Part shown: positions 1-7,692 of the stretch, piece by piece | How positions within the stretch are numbered: position 1 is the first letter of the stretch | Layout: each line of letters opens with the position of its first letter | Assembly (NCBI RefSeq): GCF_016865365.1 | Contig: NZ_AP024469.1 | Span: 1,727,001 to 1,791,000, forward strand | DNA from: Geobacter sp. SVR | GTDB lineage: Bacteria > Desulfobacterota > Desulfuromonadia > Geobacterales > Pseudopelobacteraceae | Direction: 5' to 3' | Length of the DNA: 64,000 nt | The notes under the pieces: model-generated | What the model was told of the DNA's origin: nothing | The model's input: only the letters and a program-made list of their open reading frames with translations | The model's database searches: none | Position numbers and translations under genes: made by a program

Positions 1-136
1 GTCCGCTGCATTAGAAATACCTACGAGAAAAAGTGTACTACAGAAGTTGCTGTTGTCTAATTTTGTGAAATGTATGGTGGGAAAAAATGGAGAAGTAGAG
101 TGAGGTTCTGTCTGAAAGGCTGCTTTCGGGAGGTGT
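1..136. other. left-edge intergenic sequence
   Basis: I see no gene, RNA or clear hairpin in these bases. They lie downstream of the thioesterase stop codon and are AT-richer than the gene. Confidence 0.5.
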
Positions 137-583
137 CTAAACGGCGCGCTTGACTCTGAAAACCGCCTGAAAGGAGGCGGCTTTGACACCATCTTCGGTT
201 ATGATGTCGACCTTTCCGCTGATGTCCCTGTCTTTTCTTTCCAGAACGCGGGCGTGGGCCGAAACGGTACCCCATTGCACCGGCGAATGAAAGGTGAGTT
301 TCATCTCGATGGTGGCGAAGTGGGTTCCTTCGGGCAGCAGGGTTTTGATGGCGATTGCCAGTGCCGTATCGGCCAGCGAAGTGACGGCGCCGCCGTGCAT
401 CAGGCCGGCCCCCTGGCAGTGGAGGACACGAAACGGCATGATGAGCAGGGCTCGACCATCACAGGCCTCCCTGATTTCCATGCCGAGGTATTCCTCGAAC
501 GGGGCCAGTGCAATCCAGGCGGGGAGAGAGAAGGGCAGGCGGCTGTTTTGGGTCATATGCTGCTGGAGCGGGATAGTAGACAT
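137..583 (-). CDS. PaaI-type hotdog-fold thioesterase
   Basis: The 148-residue product looks like a PaaI/YdiI-type acyl-CoA thioesterase of the hotdog fold. The central segment LMHGGAVTSLADTA matches the family helix motif (HGG followed by an acidic residue), which in relatives positions the thioester for hydrolysis. A beta-rich C-terminal half (TIEMKLTFHSPV, then VSAHARVLER) follows, as expected. I chose the ATG at 583 because GGAGAG lies just upstream. A longer reading frame begins at 661 but would run into a terminator hairpin. The substrate cannot be read from sequence. It stands alone downstream of a tRNA cluster and is probably cytosolic. Confidence 0.8.
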   Translation of the reverse strand: MSTIPLQQHMTQNSRLPFSLPAWIALAPFEEYLGMEIREACDGRALLIMPFRVLHCQGAGLMHGGAVTSLADTALAIAIKTLLPEGTHFATIEMKLTFHSPVQWGTVSAHARVLERKDRDISGKVDIITEDGVKAASFQAVFRVKRAV

Positions 584-650
584 GTGATGCTCTCCGTCAT
601 CGGTTTCTGTCGAGAAGGTGCTGAAGTGGGCCGGTGAGATGACCAAATGG

Positions 651-686
651 AAAAAGGGCATCCGCTGTGAAGCAGATGCCCTTTTT
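651..686 (-). terminator. intrinsic terminator of the tRNA cluster
   Basis: An inverted repeat (AAAAAGGGCATC / GATGCCCTTTTT, small central mismatch) lies between the tRNA-Asp 3' end and the thioesterase gene. Read leftward it gives a GC stem followed by a T-run, so it should end the tRNA transcript. Its symmetry could allow termination in both directions. Confidence 0.75.
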
Positions 687-691
687 CATGA

Positions 692-768
692 TGGCGGGGT
701 TGACGGGGCTCGAACCCGCGACTTCCAGCGTGACAGGCTGGCACTCTAACCGACTGAGCTACAACCCC
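692..768 (-). tRNA. tRNA-Asp(GUC)
   Basis: The minus strand folds as a standard cloverleaf: acceptor GGGGTTG pairs with CAACCCC, the anticodon loop is CTGTCAC with anticodon GTC, the T-loop is GTTCGAG and CCA is encoded. The tRNA at 919-995 is identical, so this is a recent or homogenised duplication. Confidence 0.97.
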
Positions 769-833
769 TTATTCAGAGTTTACCTCTGATTTCGGAAAAA
801 ACAGGGAAAGAGTTTTTCTTTCCCTGTGGTGTA

Positions 834-909
834 TGGTGGGCGAAACAGGGATCGAACCTGTGACATCCAGCTTGTAAGGCTGGCGCTCTCCCAGCTGAGC
901 TATTCGCCC
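834..909 (-). tRNA. tRNA-Val(UAC)
   Basis: Cloverleaf on the minus strand: acceptor GGGCGAA pairs with TTCGCCC, the anticodon loop CTTACAA carries TAC, the T-loop is GTTCGAT and CCA is encoded. It sits between two identical tRNA-Asp genes and is probably co-transcribed with them. Confidence 0.97.
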
Positions 910-918
910 TTAAATTTA

Positions 919-995
919 TGGCGGGGTTGACGGGGCTCGAACCCGCGACTTCCAGCGTGACAGGCTGGCACTCTAACCGACTGAGCTACAACCCC
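919..995 (-). tRNA. tRNA-Asp(GUC), second copy
   Basis: Same sequence as the gene at 692-768, with anticodon GTC and encoded CCA. It begins 24 bases after the hup stop codon with no terminator visible between, so the tRNAs may be read from the hup transcript. Confidence 0.97.
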
Positions 996-1018
996 GCAAT
1001 CACAAAATTAACGTTTTA

Positions 1019-1300
1019 CTACTTTTTGCTATTTACAGCTTCCTTCAGAGTTTTGCCCGGCTTGAACTTGGGTACAGTGGCAGCAGGGATGCTGATTTTT
1101 TTGCCGGTCTGCGGATTCTGACCTTTCCTGGCAGCACGCTTGGCGGTGGTGAAGGTGCCGAAGCCAACCAGGCTCAATTTGTCGCCTTTTTTGAGAGCTG
1201 CAGTTACAGAGGAGATAAAGGCACTAACTGCTTTTTCAGCTTCAACCTTTTTCAGCCCAGACTGCTCTGCTACTGCGCTAATCAGTTCAGCTTTTGTCAC
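1019..1300 (-). CDS. hup: HU-family DNA-binding protein
   Basis: A 93-residue HU/IHF-family protein, which binds and bends DNA as a dimer in the nucleoid. The N-terminal helices (MTKAELISAVAEQSGLKK), the GFGTF turn and the arm segment with RKGQNPQTG and the intercalating Pro are all present. Length is normal for HU. The start codon is GTG, placed after CAGGAGGTGTATT. A sigma-70-like promoter lies upstream. It follows clpX in the same direction, and three tRNA genes follow it closely. Confidence 0.95.
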   Translation of the reverse strand: MTKAELISAVAEQSGLKKVEAEKAVSAFISSVTAALKKGDKLSLVGFGTFTTAKRAARKGQNPQTGKKISIPAATVPKFKPGKTLKEAVNSKK

Positions 1301-1345
1301 AATACACCTCCTGAAGCTTTAGTGTGATAACAAGGCGACACACTG

Positions 1346-1373
1346 TTTATCAAATTCACGCAGAAGGTGTCAA
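1346..1373 (-). promoter_or_regulatory. sigma-70-like promoter of hup
   Basis: On the minus strand TTGACA (1368-1373) is followed after 16 bases by GATAAA (1346-1351), about 45 bases before the GTG start of hup. The -35 element is a perfect consensus match. The rest of the clpX-hup gap shows no gene. Confidence 0.6.
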
Positions 1374-1510
1374 GAAAAAATATCTCGCAAACGTACAGTC
1401 TATGGGCAGTTGAAGGTTTTTTTGCTAGATTGCCAAGTATTACAACAGGAGATGCACAAGTTTTACTTTACTATCATACTGTTTTTACTGAACTTGTTCT
1501 TTTGGGTCGA

Positions 1511-2767
1511 TCAGGCCGCATCACTTACTTGTTGCTCGTAGACAACAATTGGTTTTTCCTTGTGATAGATCACATCTTCGCTGATTACAACTTCTTTGAC
1601 ATTCGGCTGTGATGGCACTTCGTACATAATGTCGAGCATCGAGTTTTCGAGGATCGAACGGAGGCCGCGGGCGCCGGTGTTGCGTTTGAGAGCCTCTTTG
1701 GCAATGGCGATCAGTGAGCCGTCTGTAAAGCGCAGACGCACGTTTTCGAGGTCGAACAGTTTCTGGTACTGTTTTACCAGAGAGTTCTTCGGTTCCTTCA
1801 AGATCTGCACCATGGCATCTTCATCCAGTTCGGTCAGCGTGGCGAGCATGGGCAATCTGCCGACGAACTCGGGAATGTAGCCGTATTTCAGCAGATCGTC
1901 AGGCGTCACGTTATTGAGTAGTTCGCCGAGCTTCTTTTCCGAGCGTTTCTTGACGTCAGCGCCGAATCCGAGGCTCTTCATACCGATTCGCTGCTGGATC
2001 ACGTTGTCCAGTCCAGCGAAAGCCCCCCCGCAGATAAAGAGGATATTGGTGGTATCCACCTTCATGAATTCCTGCTGGGGATGTTTCCGTCCCCCTTTGG
2101 GAGGGATGCTGGCAATGGTACCCTCGATGATTTTGAGCAGCGCCTGCTGAACCCCCTCGCCGGAAACGTCGCGGGTGAGGGAAGGGGACTCGCTTTTGCG
2201 GGCGATCTTGTCGATCTCGTCGATGTAGATGATGCCCTTCTGGGCGCGTTCCACATCGTAGTCGGCAGCCTGCAGGAGGCTCAGAATGATATTTTCGACA
2301 TCCTCGCCGACGTATCCGGCTTCCGTCAGGTTGGTCGCGTCCGCCATGGCAAAGGGAACCTTGAGGATACGTGCCAGTGTTTGTGCCAGCAATGTCTTGC
2401 CGGAGCCGGTCGGTCCCAGCAGCAGAATATTGCTCTTCTGCATCTCGACGTCGCCCGGCTTCGAAGCGGACTCGATACGTTTGTAGTGATTATAGACCGC
2501 GACCGAAAGAACCTTCTTGGCCCTGTCCTGGCCGATAACATACTCGTCCAGCACACTTTTGATCTCCCGGGGTTTCGGGAGCTTTTTCATGTCCGGCCCG
2601 AGGGTCTCCTCCATCTTCATCTCTTCCGCAATGATGTCATTGCAGAGCTCGATGCATTCATCGCAGATATAGACCGCCGGTCCGGCGATGAGTTTCTTGA
2701 CCTCTTCCTGGCTCTTGCCACAGAAGGAGCAGGTCAGATTTTCCTGGGTAGTGTCTCGTCGACTCAT
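1511..2767 (-). CDS. clpX: ClpX, ATP-dependent unfoldase of ClpXP
   Basis: A 418-residue AAA+ unfoldase that recognises tagged substrates and feeds them to ClpP. The N-terminal zinc-binding domain has CSFCGKS and CDECIELC. Walker A is GPTGSGKT, Walker B is [10 protein letters not shown], the pore loop is YVGEDVE and the ClpP-contact loop contains the IGF-like LGFGAD. Length is normal. Its ATG overlaps the clpP stop by four bases, so the two are translationally coupled. Confidence 0.98.
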   Translation of the reverse strand: MSRRDTTQENLTCSFCGKSQEEVKKLIAGPAVYICDECIELCNDIIAEEMKMEETLGPDMKKLPKPREIKSVLDEYVIGQDRAKKVLSVAVYNHYKRIESASKPGDVEMQKSNILLLGPTGSGKTLLAQTLARILKVPFAMADATNLTEAGYVGEDVENIILSLLQAADYDVERAQKGIIYIDEIDKIARKSESPSLTRDVSGEGVQQALLKIIEGTIASIPPKGGRKHPQQEFMKVDTTNILFICGGAFAGLDNVIQQRIGMKSLGFGADVKKRSEKKLGELLNNVTPDDLLKYGYIPEFVGRLPMLATLTELDEDAMVQILKEPKNSLVKQYQKLFDLENVRLRFTDGSLIAIAKEALKRNTGARGLRSILENSMLDIMYEVPSQPNVKEVVISEDVIYHKEKPIVVYEQQVSDAA

Positions 2768-3363
2768 GGTGTACCTCCGGCTCCAGGCTTCCTGGTCACG
2801 ATGGTATCGATCAATCCGTACTCCTTGGCTTCGCTGGCGGAGAGGAAGTAATCGCGCTCCGTGTCTGCCGCGACCTTCTCAACGGCCTGACCGGTCAGCG
2901 AGGCCAGAATCGAATTCAGCTCGTCCTTCATGCGGAGAATTTCTTTGGCATGGATGTGAATGTCGGTAGCCTGTCCTTGAAATCCACCCAGCGGCTGATG
3001 AATCATGATTCTGGAATGATCGAGGCTGAAGCGCTTGCCTTTTTCTCCGGCTGCCAGCAAAAAGGCCCCCATGGAAGCGGCCTGGCCAACACAGATCGTG
3101 GATACCGGCGCCTTGATGTATCGCATGGTATCAAAAATGGCCATCCCGGAGGTAACCACTCCACCGGGGGAGTTGATGTACAGGTGAATATCCTTGTCGG
3201 GATCTTCGGCCTCAAGAAACAGCAACTGGGCGATGACAAGGTTGGCAACCTGGTCGTCGATGCCGCCACCCAGGAATATGATGCGTTCCTTGAGCAGGCG
3301 CGAATAGATATCGTACGCCCGTTCACCGCGACCGCTCTGCTCGACTACCATCGGGATATACAT
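2764..3363 (-). CDS. clpP: ClpP, protease subunit of ClpXP
   Basis: A 199-residue serine peptidase that forms the degradation chamber of ClpXP. The nucleophile Ser lies in [11 protein letters not shown], the His in RIMIHQP and the Asp downstream in the ERDYFLSA segment. The N-terminal [24 protein letters not shown] is typical of the family. It lies between tig and clpX, the usual bacterial order, with clpX overlapping its end. Confidence 0.98.
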   Translation of the reverse strand: MYIPMVVEQSGRGERAYDIYSRLLKERIIFLGGGIDDQVANLVIAQLLFLEAEDPDKDIHLYINSPGGVVTSGMAIFDTMRYIKAPVSTICVGQAASMGAFLLAAGEKGKRFSLDHSRIMIHQPLGGFQGQATDIHIHAKEILRMKDELNSILASLTGQAVEKVAADTERDYFLSASEAKEYGLIDTIVTRKPGAGGTP

Positions 3364-3481
3364 GATGCCCTTTCCTCTAACTACTTTCTTTGTCAGGCTC
3401 TGGTTTACTGCAAGGGGGCGTCCGCCACGAGGAAATGTAACGATGTCGCCCTGGCTGTTTTTCTCACTCGCCGTTTCCGGC

Positions 3482-4792
3482 TTAGGCAGCTTTCTGCTCG
3501 GCAGGCTCAGTTTCGGTAATTACGGCACTGTCGAGCAGGAAACGGATGGCCTTATCCTCTTTAATCTCTGCAACGAGCGCGTTTTTCGCATTCTTGTTGG
3601 AATGGTAATATTCCTTGACGCGATTCAGCATGTCGGGATTCCCGGCCGCGATCTGCTCGTAGCGCTGCTCGAAGTCCTCGTCGTTTGCGCTGATATTTTC
3701 CTTTTCCACCAGCGCCATCAGGAGCAGGCCCCCTTTGACCTTGTTCTCGGCTGAATCACGGAAGCGCTGCCGGAATCCTTCTTCGTCCAGCCCCATCATT
3801 TCCAGGGACATGCCCTGGCCCTTCAGGCGATTTCTGAAATTTTCCAGCATGTGGTCGAGTTGGCGCTTGACCATCGATTTGGGCACTTCCAGCGGATTCT
3901 TTTCGATCAGCGCCTGGATGACATTCTCCTTCAGGTCGTTCTCGATCCGCTCGAGTTCATGTTTTTCATGGTATTCGGCCAGTTTGGCGCGCAGTTGTTC
4001 CATGCTTTCGTTTTCGCCGAACTGCTGGGCGAACTCGTCATCGAGTTCAGGCAGTTCCTTGCGCTTGATCTCTTTGATGGTCACCTGGAATACGCCGGGC
4101 TTGCCAGCAGCTTCAGGGGTGCGATAGCCTTCGGGCAGCGTGATGGTTATCTCCCGGGTTTCTCCGCGCTTCAGGCCGATCAGCTGCTCTTCGAAGCCGG
4201 GCACCAGTTTGTTCTCACCGACCTCGACTTCGGCATCTTCGGCGTTGGAGGTCTCCTCCGGAAAGCCATCTACCGAAAAGGTGTAATCGAGAGTGACCTT
4301 GTGGCCGTTCTCCACAGCTGCATCGTCATCAACCGGCACGAGCTGGGCCATGTTCTCTTGCATGCGCTTGAGCTCTCCCTCGATGCTTTCCGGTTTCTGC
4401 ACGTACTTTTCCTTGGTAACGGCAAGGCCGCTGTAATCGCGGAGTTCGATTTCCGGCATGACCTCCACCAGGGCGCTGTACTTGAAAGATGTACCCTGCT
4501 CCAGGATTTCACTTTCGATAGTGGGGGCTTCCACCGGTTCGATCTTGTGCTCATCCAATGCCTTGAAAAGGGTCTGATCGTAGAAACGCCGCATGACCTC
4601 ATCCCGCATGGAATCACTGTAGGTGCGTTTGACGAGATGCATGGGGGCTTTGCCCTGACGGAATCCCTGAATCCTGGCCTGCTTCTGGATGCGGCTGTAA
4701 ACCTTTTCGATTTCGGCATCTACCTGGTCGGAGGGAATTTCAATGGAAACCTTTTTGGTGACCGGGTTCAATGCTTCGACAGTAACCTGCAT
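3482..4792 (-). CDS. tig: trigger factor, ribosome-associated chaperone
   Basis: A 436-residue trigger factor: ribosome-binding N-terminus with the signature [12 protein letters not shown], a central FKBP-type peptidyl-prolyl isomerase domain, and a long helical C-terminal chaperone domain. I start it at the ATG at 4792 ([10 protein letters not shown]), which has AAAGG at a good distance. An upstream ATG pair at 4805-4810 would add six residues. It is the first gene of tig-clpP-clpX and the last host protein gene before the prophage. Confidence 0.97.
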   Translation of the reverse strand: MQVTVEALNPVTKKVSIEIPSDQVDAEIEKVYSRIQKQARIQGFRQGKAPMHLVKRTYSDSMRDEVMRRFYDQTLFKALDEHKIEPVEAPTIESEILEQGTSFKYSALVEVMPEIELRDYSGLAVTKEKYVQKPESIEGELKRMQENMAQLVPVDDDAAVENGHKVTLDYTFSVDGFPEETSNAEDAEVEVGENKLVPGFEEQLIGLKRGETREITITLPEGYRTPEAAGKPGVFQVTIKEIKRKELPELDDEFAQQFGENESMEQLRAKLAEYHEKHELERIENDLKENVIQALIEKNPLEVPKSMVKRQLDHMLENFRNRLKGQGMSLEMMGLDEEGFRQRFRDSAENKVKGGLLLMALVEKENISANDEDFEQRYEQIAAGNPDMLNRVKEYYHSNKNAKNALVAEIKEDKAIRFLLDSAVITETEPAEQKAA

Positions 4793-4820
4793 GGGAACGC
4801 CTTTCATCATGAAAATGGAA

Positions 4821-6029
4821 TTAAAAGCTTTCTGAGGAGCCGGAAAAGTAAATGGTGCGAGAGAGGAGACTTGAACTCCTATACCTTGCGGTGCCAGATC
4901 CTAAGTCTGGTGCGTCTGCCAATTCCGCCACTCTCGCTCTATTAAAATCAAATACATTCAGGGACTTAATGGATACAGCAGTTCCCGTTGGTGGCACCTT
5001 AAGAACCACATTTGTTACAGATTCGGTCACACCTTCCAGGCACTTTGCCATCTGTGAGAAGGCATGAGGAGCCGTGTGGAGATACCTCTGTGTGGTCTTG
5101 ATGTCTGTATGCCCAAGCCACTCCTGGACCTCCTTTAGGGTCCTGCCTGCTTCCAACAACCTTGAGGCACACGTATGCCTACACGCATGGCGGTCACTAT
5201 CTTCATCTAGGCCCAAGGCTGCTCTCATTGGCAACCACTTGTCCTTCGCCTGTCCTTTGGTGAGGTGGAACGGCTGATCACCCCTTCTTGACAGTATGGA
5301 GTGGACCCTGGAGGTCATAGGGATTGTCCTCGGGAGTGCTGTCTTGTTCTCCCACGATGATAGTGTCCTGAGGTTGAGCCTCATTTCACTGATCAGCTTA
5401 CCTTCCTCATTGCGCTTACCAATGCCAAGAGCCTCAGAGAGTCTGAAGCCGGTGTCAAGGAGGACGGCTGTGAGGTCTGCCATGTCATAGGCCTTATGCT
5501 GAGTGAACCAGCCTAATATTGCAGCCTCTTCCTCTAAAGAGTACACCCTTATGCGGCCCTCAGGTTCCTTTGAGAGAGTGAACTTTGGAGCCTTGAAGTT
5601 GTAGGACTCAGAGGCATGGAGCATGACGGTTCTGAATGCTGCCATGTAGCGGTTCACAGTGCTCTCAGCACATTCCAGTTCCTTACGGAGTTCGGCCTGG
5701 ATCTCACGTACCTTCTTGGTGTCAATGGTGTGAACAGGTGTGCTACCATCTAAGATCTCAGCTACCACATAGGCCTGATTATATGATTGTAGGCCACTCC
5801 GGTTCTTTTGCCAACGTTCAGACCATACATCCTCTATGGCCTTATTTAGTGTGACTACAGGCACCTCAGGTACAACCTGCATCACCTTCTCGTATATCTC
5901 TTTCTGAGCCTTCTTGATGGCGAGAGCAGCCAGCTTAGGATCATCAGTCCCTGTGGACCTGTGAACGTATTGTCCCATGAAGGTAAACTTCATGTAAAGG
6001 ACCTTGCCCCTGAAATAGAGGTTATCCAT
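4821..6029 (-). CDS. int: tyrosine-recombinase integrase that reads through attL into host DNA
   Basis: A 402-residue site-specific recombinase. Numbered from the ATG at 6029 the catalytic set is visible: Arg196 (FRLSEALG), a beta-hairpin Lys near 229, His281 and Arg284 (RHACRHTCASR), His307 (LGHTD) and the nucleophile Tyr316 (QRYLHTA). The start follows AGGGG, 8 nt after the stop of the upstream winged-helix gene. The frame stays open through the attachment core, where it translates as RVAELADAPDLGSG, and then through 23 host-encoded codons to 4821. In the unintegrated phage the frame would instead end 13 codons past the core. Only the extreme C-terminus, beyond the catalytic domain, is changed. 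Confidence 0.93.
   Translation of the reverse strand: MDNLYFRGKVLYMKFTFMGQYVHRSTGTDDPKLAALAIKKAQKEIYEKVMQVVPEVPVVTLNKAIEDVWSERWQKNRSGLQSYNQAYVVAEILDGSTPVHTIDTKKVREIQAELRKELECAESTVNRYMAAFRTVMLHASESYNFKAPKFTLSKEPEGRIRVYSLEEEAAILGWFTQHKAYDMADLTAVLLDTGFRLSEALGIGKRNEEGKLISEMRLNLRTLSSWENKTALPRTIPMTSRVHSILSRRGDQPFHLTKGQAKDKWLPMRAALGLDEDSDRHACRHTCASRLLEAGRTLKEVQEWLGHTDIKTTQRYLHTAPHAFSQMAKCLEGVTESVTNVVLKVPPTGTAVSIKSLNVFDFNRARVAELADAPDLGSGTARYRSSSLLSRTIYFSGSSESF
4853..4937 (-). tRNA. tRNA-Leu(UAG), prophage target
   Basis: A complete 85-nt class II tRNA: acceptor GCGAGAG pairs with CTCTCGC, anticodon TAG lies in CTTAGGA, there is a long variable arm, the T-loop is GTTCAAG and CCA is encoded. Its 5' half (4893-4937) is the phage attachment core. 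The 3' half is host DNA, but everything upstream of its 5' end is now prophage, so the host promoter has been displaced. Confidence 0.95.
4893..4937. repeat. attL core (45-nt direct repeat)
   Basis: These 45 bases recur exactly at 45203-45247 in the same orientation. They cover tRNA-Leu from its 5' end through the anticodon stem-loop. The sequences on either side differ between the two copies, as expected for prophage boundaries. Confidence 0.95.
5015..5031 (+). repeat. candidate integrase arm site, left
   Basis: TTACAGATTCGGTCACA lies 77 bases inside attL and matches, with one mismatch and in the same orientation, a sequence at 45153-45169 lying 33 bases inside attR. A paired flank motif of this kind would suit integrase arm binding, but this copy lies inside the int reading frame, so coincidence is possible. 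Confidence 0.3.
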
Positions 6030-6036
6030 CTTACCC

Positions 6037-6480
6037 CTAGACACTGAGGATCTCGTCCAGGTGCTTGACTATACGTTCTCCCTTAGGAGTCAGCTTAATC
6101 TTTACTAAAGTTTGATACTCAGGGTCTCTCTCTTTATCTAAGAGACCAAGGCCCTTCATTTCCAAGTTCCCTGTTTTAGTGTTTCTTTCGGGGAATTGAG
6201 AGAGTCTCTTAACCGCTACAGATACAGCAGACTTGGGAAGGTTTAAATCTTTGGCTAGGTGTCCCACGGAGACTTCAGACTTGTTGTGAACATACACAAG
6301 GATCTCTAAGTGCCGAATAGGTAGCTCCTCAGAGGCCTCTTTACGTAAATAAGCCAATGCCTCGCTTAGACCTTTCAGTCCAGCCATAAGACCCTCCATA
6401 TGATGCATAGCAATCTTACTTTTATGCCTAAGAGGGTTTATTTTGTCAACTGAAAATTGACTCAATCCACCTGAAGCCAT
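6037..6480 (-). CDS. MarR-like winged-helix DNA-binding protein, candidate lysogeny regulator
   Basis: A 147-residue protein. After a basic N-terminal segment, residues ~55-145 read as a winged helix-turn-helix: LPIRHLEILVYVHNKSEVSV, a recognition helix LPKSAVSVAVKRL, then a wing and LTPKGERIVKHLDEIL as in MarR-type regulators. The ATG at 6480 has GGAGG nine bases upstream. An ATG two codons earlier is too close. int follows 8 nt after its stop. Its position in the early/lysogeny cluster makes it a candidate repressor or excision/integration control factor. That role is inference. Confidence 0.65.
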   Translation of the reverse strand: MASGGLSQFSVDKINPLRHKSKIAMHHMEGLMAGLKGLSEALAYLRKEASEELPIRHLEILVYVHNKSEVSVGHLAKDLNLPKSAVSVAVKRLSQFPERNTKTGNLEMKGLGLLDKERDPEYQTLVKIKLTPKGERIVKHLDEILSV

Positions 6481-6498
6481 GATCATTGACCTCCATTA

Positions 6499-6726
6499 TT
6501 ATCTGAAGCGAGATGGACCAGCAGGCCAAAACTTCTGAGCACGTTCAAAGAGTTCCCTAAGCTGTTCAGTCCGGTTTCCTCTTGGAAGCCACAGGGAGAG
6601 CCAGTTCCATTGATCCTCAGTGAGCCCTATGGTTTTAAAGTCCAAGGGCTGAGGAGAGCGCGGTCTGCCTCTTCTCTTTACCTCATTTAATTTCACTGTA
6701 GCAATATTGTTTGTATGGCTATTCAT
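6499..6726 (-). CDS. small AT-hook plus ribbon-helix-helix-like protein
   Basis: A 75-residue protein. Residues ~12-20 contain the AT-hook core RRGRPRSP. The rest (FKTIGLTEDQWNWLSLW, then RGNRTEQLRELFERAQKF) has the strand-helix-turn-helix spacing of Arc/CopG-type ribbon-helix-helix proteins. The ATG at 6726 follows AGGTGA. A TTG at 6744 would extend it by six residues. Just upstream of the winged-helix gene, it is a second candidate for the factor that binds the prophage operators. The RHH reading is by pattern only. Confidence 0.55.
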   Translation of the reverse strand: MNSHTNNIATVKLNEVKRRGRPRSPQPLDFKTIGLTEDQWNWLSLWLPRGNRTEQLRELFERAQKFWPAGPSRFR

Positions 6727-6763
6727 AATTATATCACCTGACAAACGATTTGACTACCCAATG

Positions 6764-6792
6764 GGATACCCTAAGAGGGACCTAAGGTATCC
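6764..6792. repeat. inverted repeat upstream of the RHH-like gene
   Basis: GGATACC (6764-6770) and GGTATCC (6786-6792) form a perfect 7-bp stem. The loop holds two CCTAAG motifs of the kind seen in other leaders of this prophage. It could be an RNA hairpin or an operator. Nothing distinguishes these. Confidence 0.4.
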
Positions 6793-6830
6793 GGTTCGGC
6801 AGTGAAACGATGGGCAATACTCCGTATTTG

Positions 6831-7052
6831 TCAAAGTTCTCTTAATCTTCTGTTGAGTTCCTCTTTGATCTCCTTATGTCCCTCGTCACTCCAGTTCGTT
6901 AGGTGAACCAGGAGAAAGACAAAGGAGGTGACGGATGGTGATACCTCTAGTTCCTTAAGGTAGGGCAGGCAGGAGCGTGGGAGGGTGAGGCTGTAGGTGG
7001 TACGGATGTGGGACATAAGGTCCGGCAGTGAGAGGGGCTTTAGATCAATCAT
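6831..7052 (-). CDS. small phage protein, unknown
   Basis: 73 residues, no family recognised. It starts with MIDLKPLSLPDLMSHIRTTY and ends in a charged helix (EEIKEELNRRLREL-like). Its ATG overlaps the stop of the preceding gene by four bases, which supports it as a real, coupled gene of the early cluster. No membrane segment or cysteine pattern. Confidence 0.55.
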   Translation of the reverse strand: MIDLKPLSLPDLMSHIRTTYSLTLPRSCLPYLKELEVSPSVTSFVFLLVHLTNWSDEGHKEIKEELNRRLREL

Positions 7053-7276
7053 ACTGTTCCCATAGGTACAATTCCTGAGTTTTGGAGCCGATCCAGGACA
7101 CCAAACAATCCATTACCCTTGATGTAGTGGATTCCCTTGTCTCGCAAAAGTGTGATGTCTGCTTGTGAAGCTGTGGGGAGCGCCAATGTTCCTGCTACAG
7201 TTTTATTAATACTCTTGCCTTGTTGCATTGCCTGTATCTCTTCCCAGGTCCTACCAAAAATCAATCCATCCATCAT
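7049..7276 (-). CDS. small phage protein, unknown
   Basis: 75 residues with a good ribosome site (AAAGGAGG, five bases before ATG). I do not recognise the family. The sequence is mixed polar and hydrophobic without a membrane helix. The ATG at 7276 is followed directly by a second ATG, so the start could be one codon later. Coupled by overlap to the next gene. Confidence 0.6.
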   Translation of the reverse strand: MMDGLIFGRTWEEIQAMQQGKSINKTVAGTLALPTASQADITLLRDKGIHYIKGNGLFGVLDRLQNSGIVPMGTV

Positions 7277-7371
7277 TCTTACCTCCTTTGATGTAAAGGC
7301 CTACCGGCCCTGACGGGACTAACGCCCCTGTGACATTTCATAGAGTGAGTAGAGGAGACACATTAGGCTCC

Positions 7372-7587
7372 CTAGTGTGATGAGCTCCATTTTGGTGGCT
7401 CCTTAGCTGCAAATTCACACATTTCCTGGTTGTGATGTTTAATACATTTAGTTGCAAACAGTTTAGCGGCGTGAAGTGATTTGAATGTCTTACCCTTGAC
7501 AGTGAAAATCTCAATGCCTTGAATTCTGTCTGTTTTGGCGTGAATGTAAATGCCTCTGTAATTCACTGTGTAGAATGTATCGTGCAT
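7372..7587 (-). CDS. small phage protein, unknown
   Basis: 71 residues, preceded by GGAGGTAGGAGT. Beta-rich N-terminus (TFYTVNYRGIYIHA), then a helical region (SLHAAKLFATKCIKHH). No family recognised. It is the first gene after the operator at 7675-7690, so it would head a leftward transcript containing the RHH-like, winged-helix and int genes. Confidence 0.6.
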   Translation of the reverse strand: MHDTFYTVNYRGIYIHAKTDRIQGIEIFTVKGKTFKSLHAAKLFATKCIKHHNQEMCEFAAKEPPKWSSSH

Positions 7588-7629
7588 ACTCCTACCTCCT
7601 CTGTTGTGGGTGTTTGTACCACCTCATGG

Positions 7630-7662
7630 ACTCCTAAAGCTTGGGACTTTAGGAGCCCTAAA
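7630..7662. repeat. CTTTAGG/CCTAAAG inverted repeat
   Basis: CTCCTAAAG and CTTTAGGAG form a perfect 9-bp stem, and a further CCTAAAG follows, giving three copies of the heptamer on alternating strands. There is no T-run after it, so it is not a simple terminator. It sits between the operator at 7675 and the gene it precedes. In T7 the heptamer CCTAAAG is known from arrays near the genome ends. Confidence 0.5.
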
Positions 7663-7674
7663 GGGAGTCAAACC

Positions 7675-7690
7675 TTTTGAGAAGTCAAAC
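7675..7690 (-). promoter_or_regulatory. operator-like palindrome, lysogeny-gene promoter region
   Basis: TTTTGA-GAAG-TCAAAC on the plus strand, a near-palindrome matching the sites at 8865-8880 and 45099-45114, including the asymmetric GAWG spacer and orientation. On the minus strand it overlaps a TTGACT that could serve as a -35 element. A further TCAAAC half-site lies at about 7667-7672. Confidence 0.6.
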
Positions 7691-7692
7691 TC

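Noticed and set aside
918-1121. Rightward open frame over tRNA-Asp and hup
   Set aside because: It runs antisense through a tRNA and a conserved gene; shadow frame.
4853-4937. RVAELADAPDLGSG as a protein motif in integrase
   Set aside because: This is the translation of the tRNA-Leu sequence, a common artefact. Here it is genuinely in the integrase frame but is not a domain.
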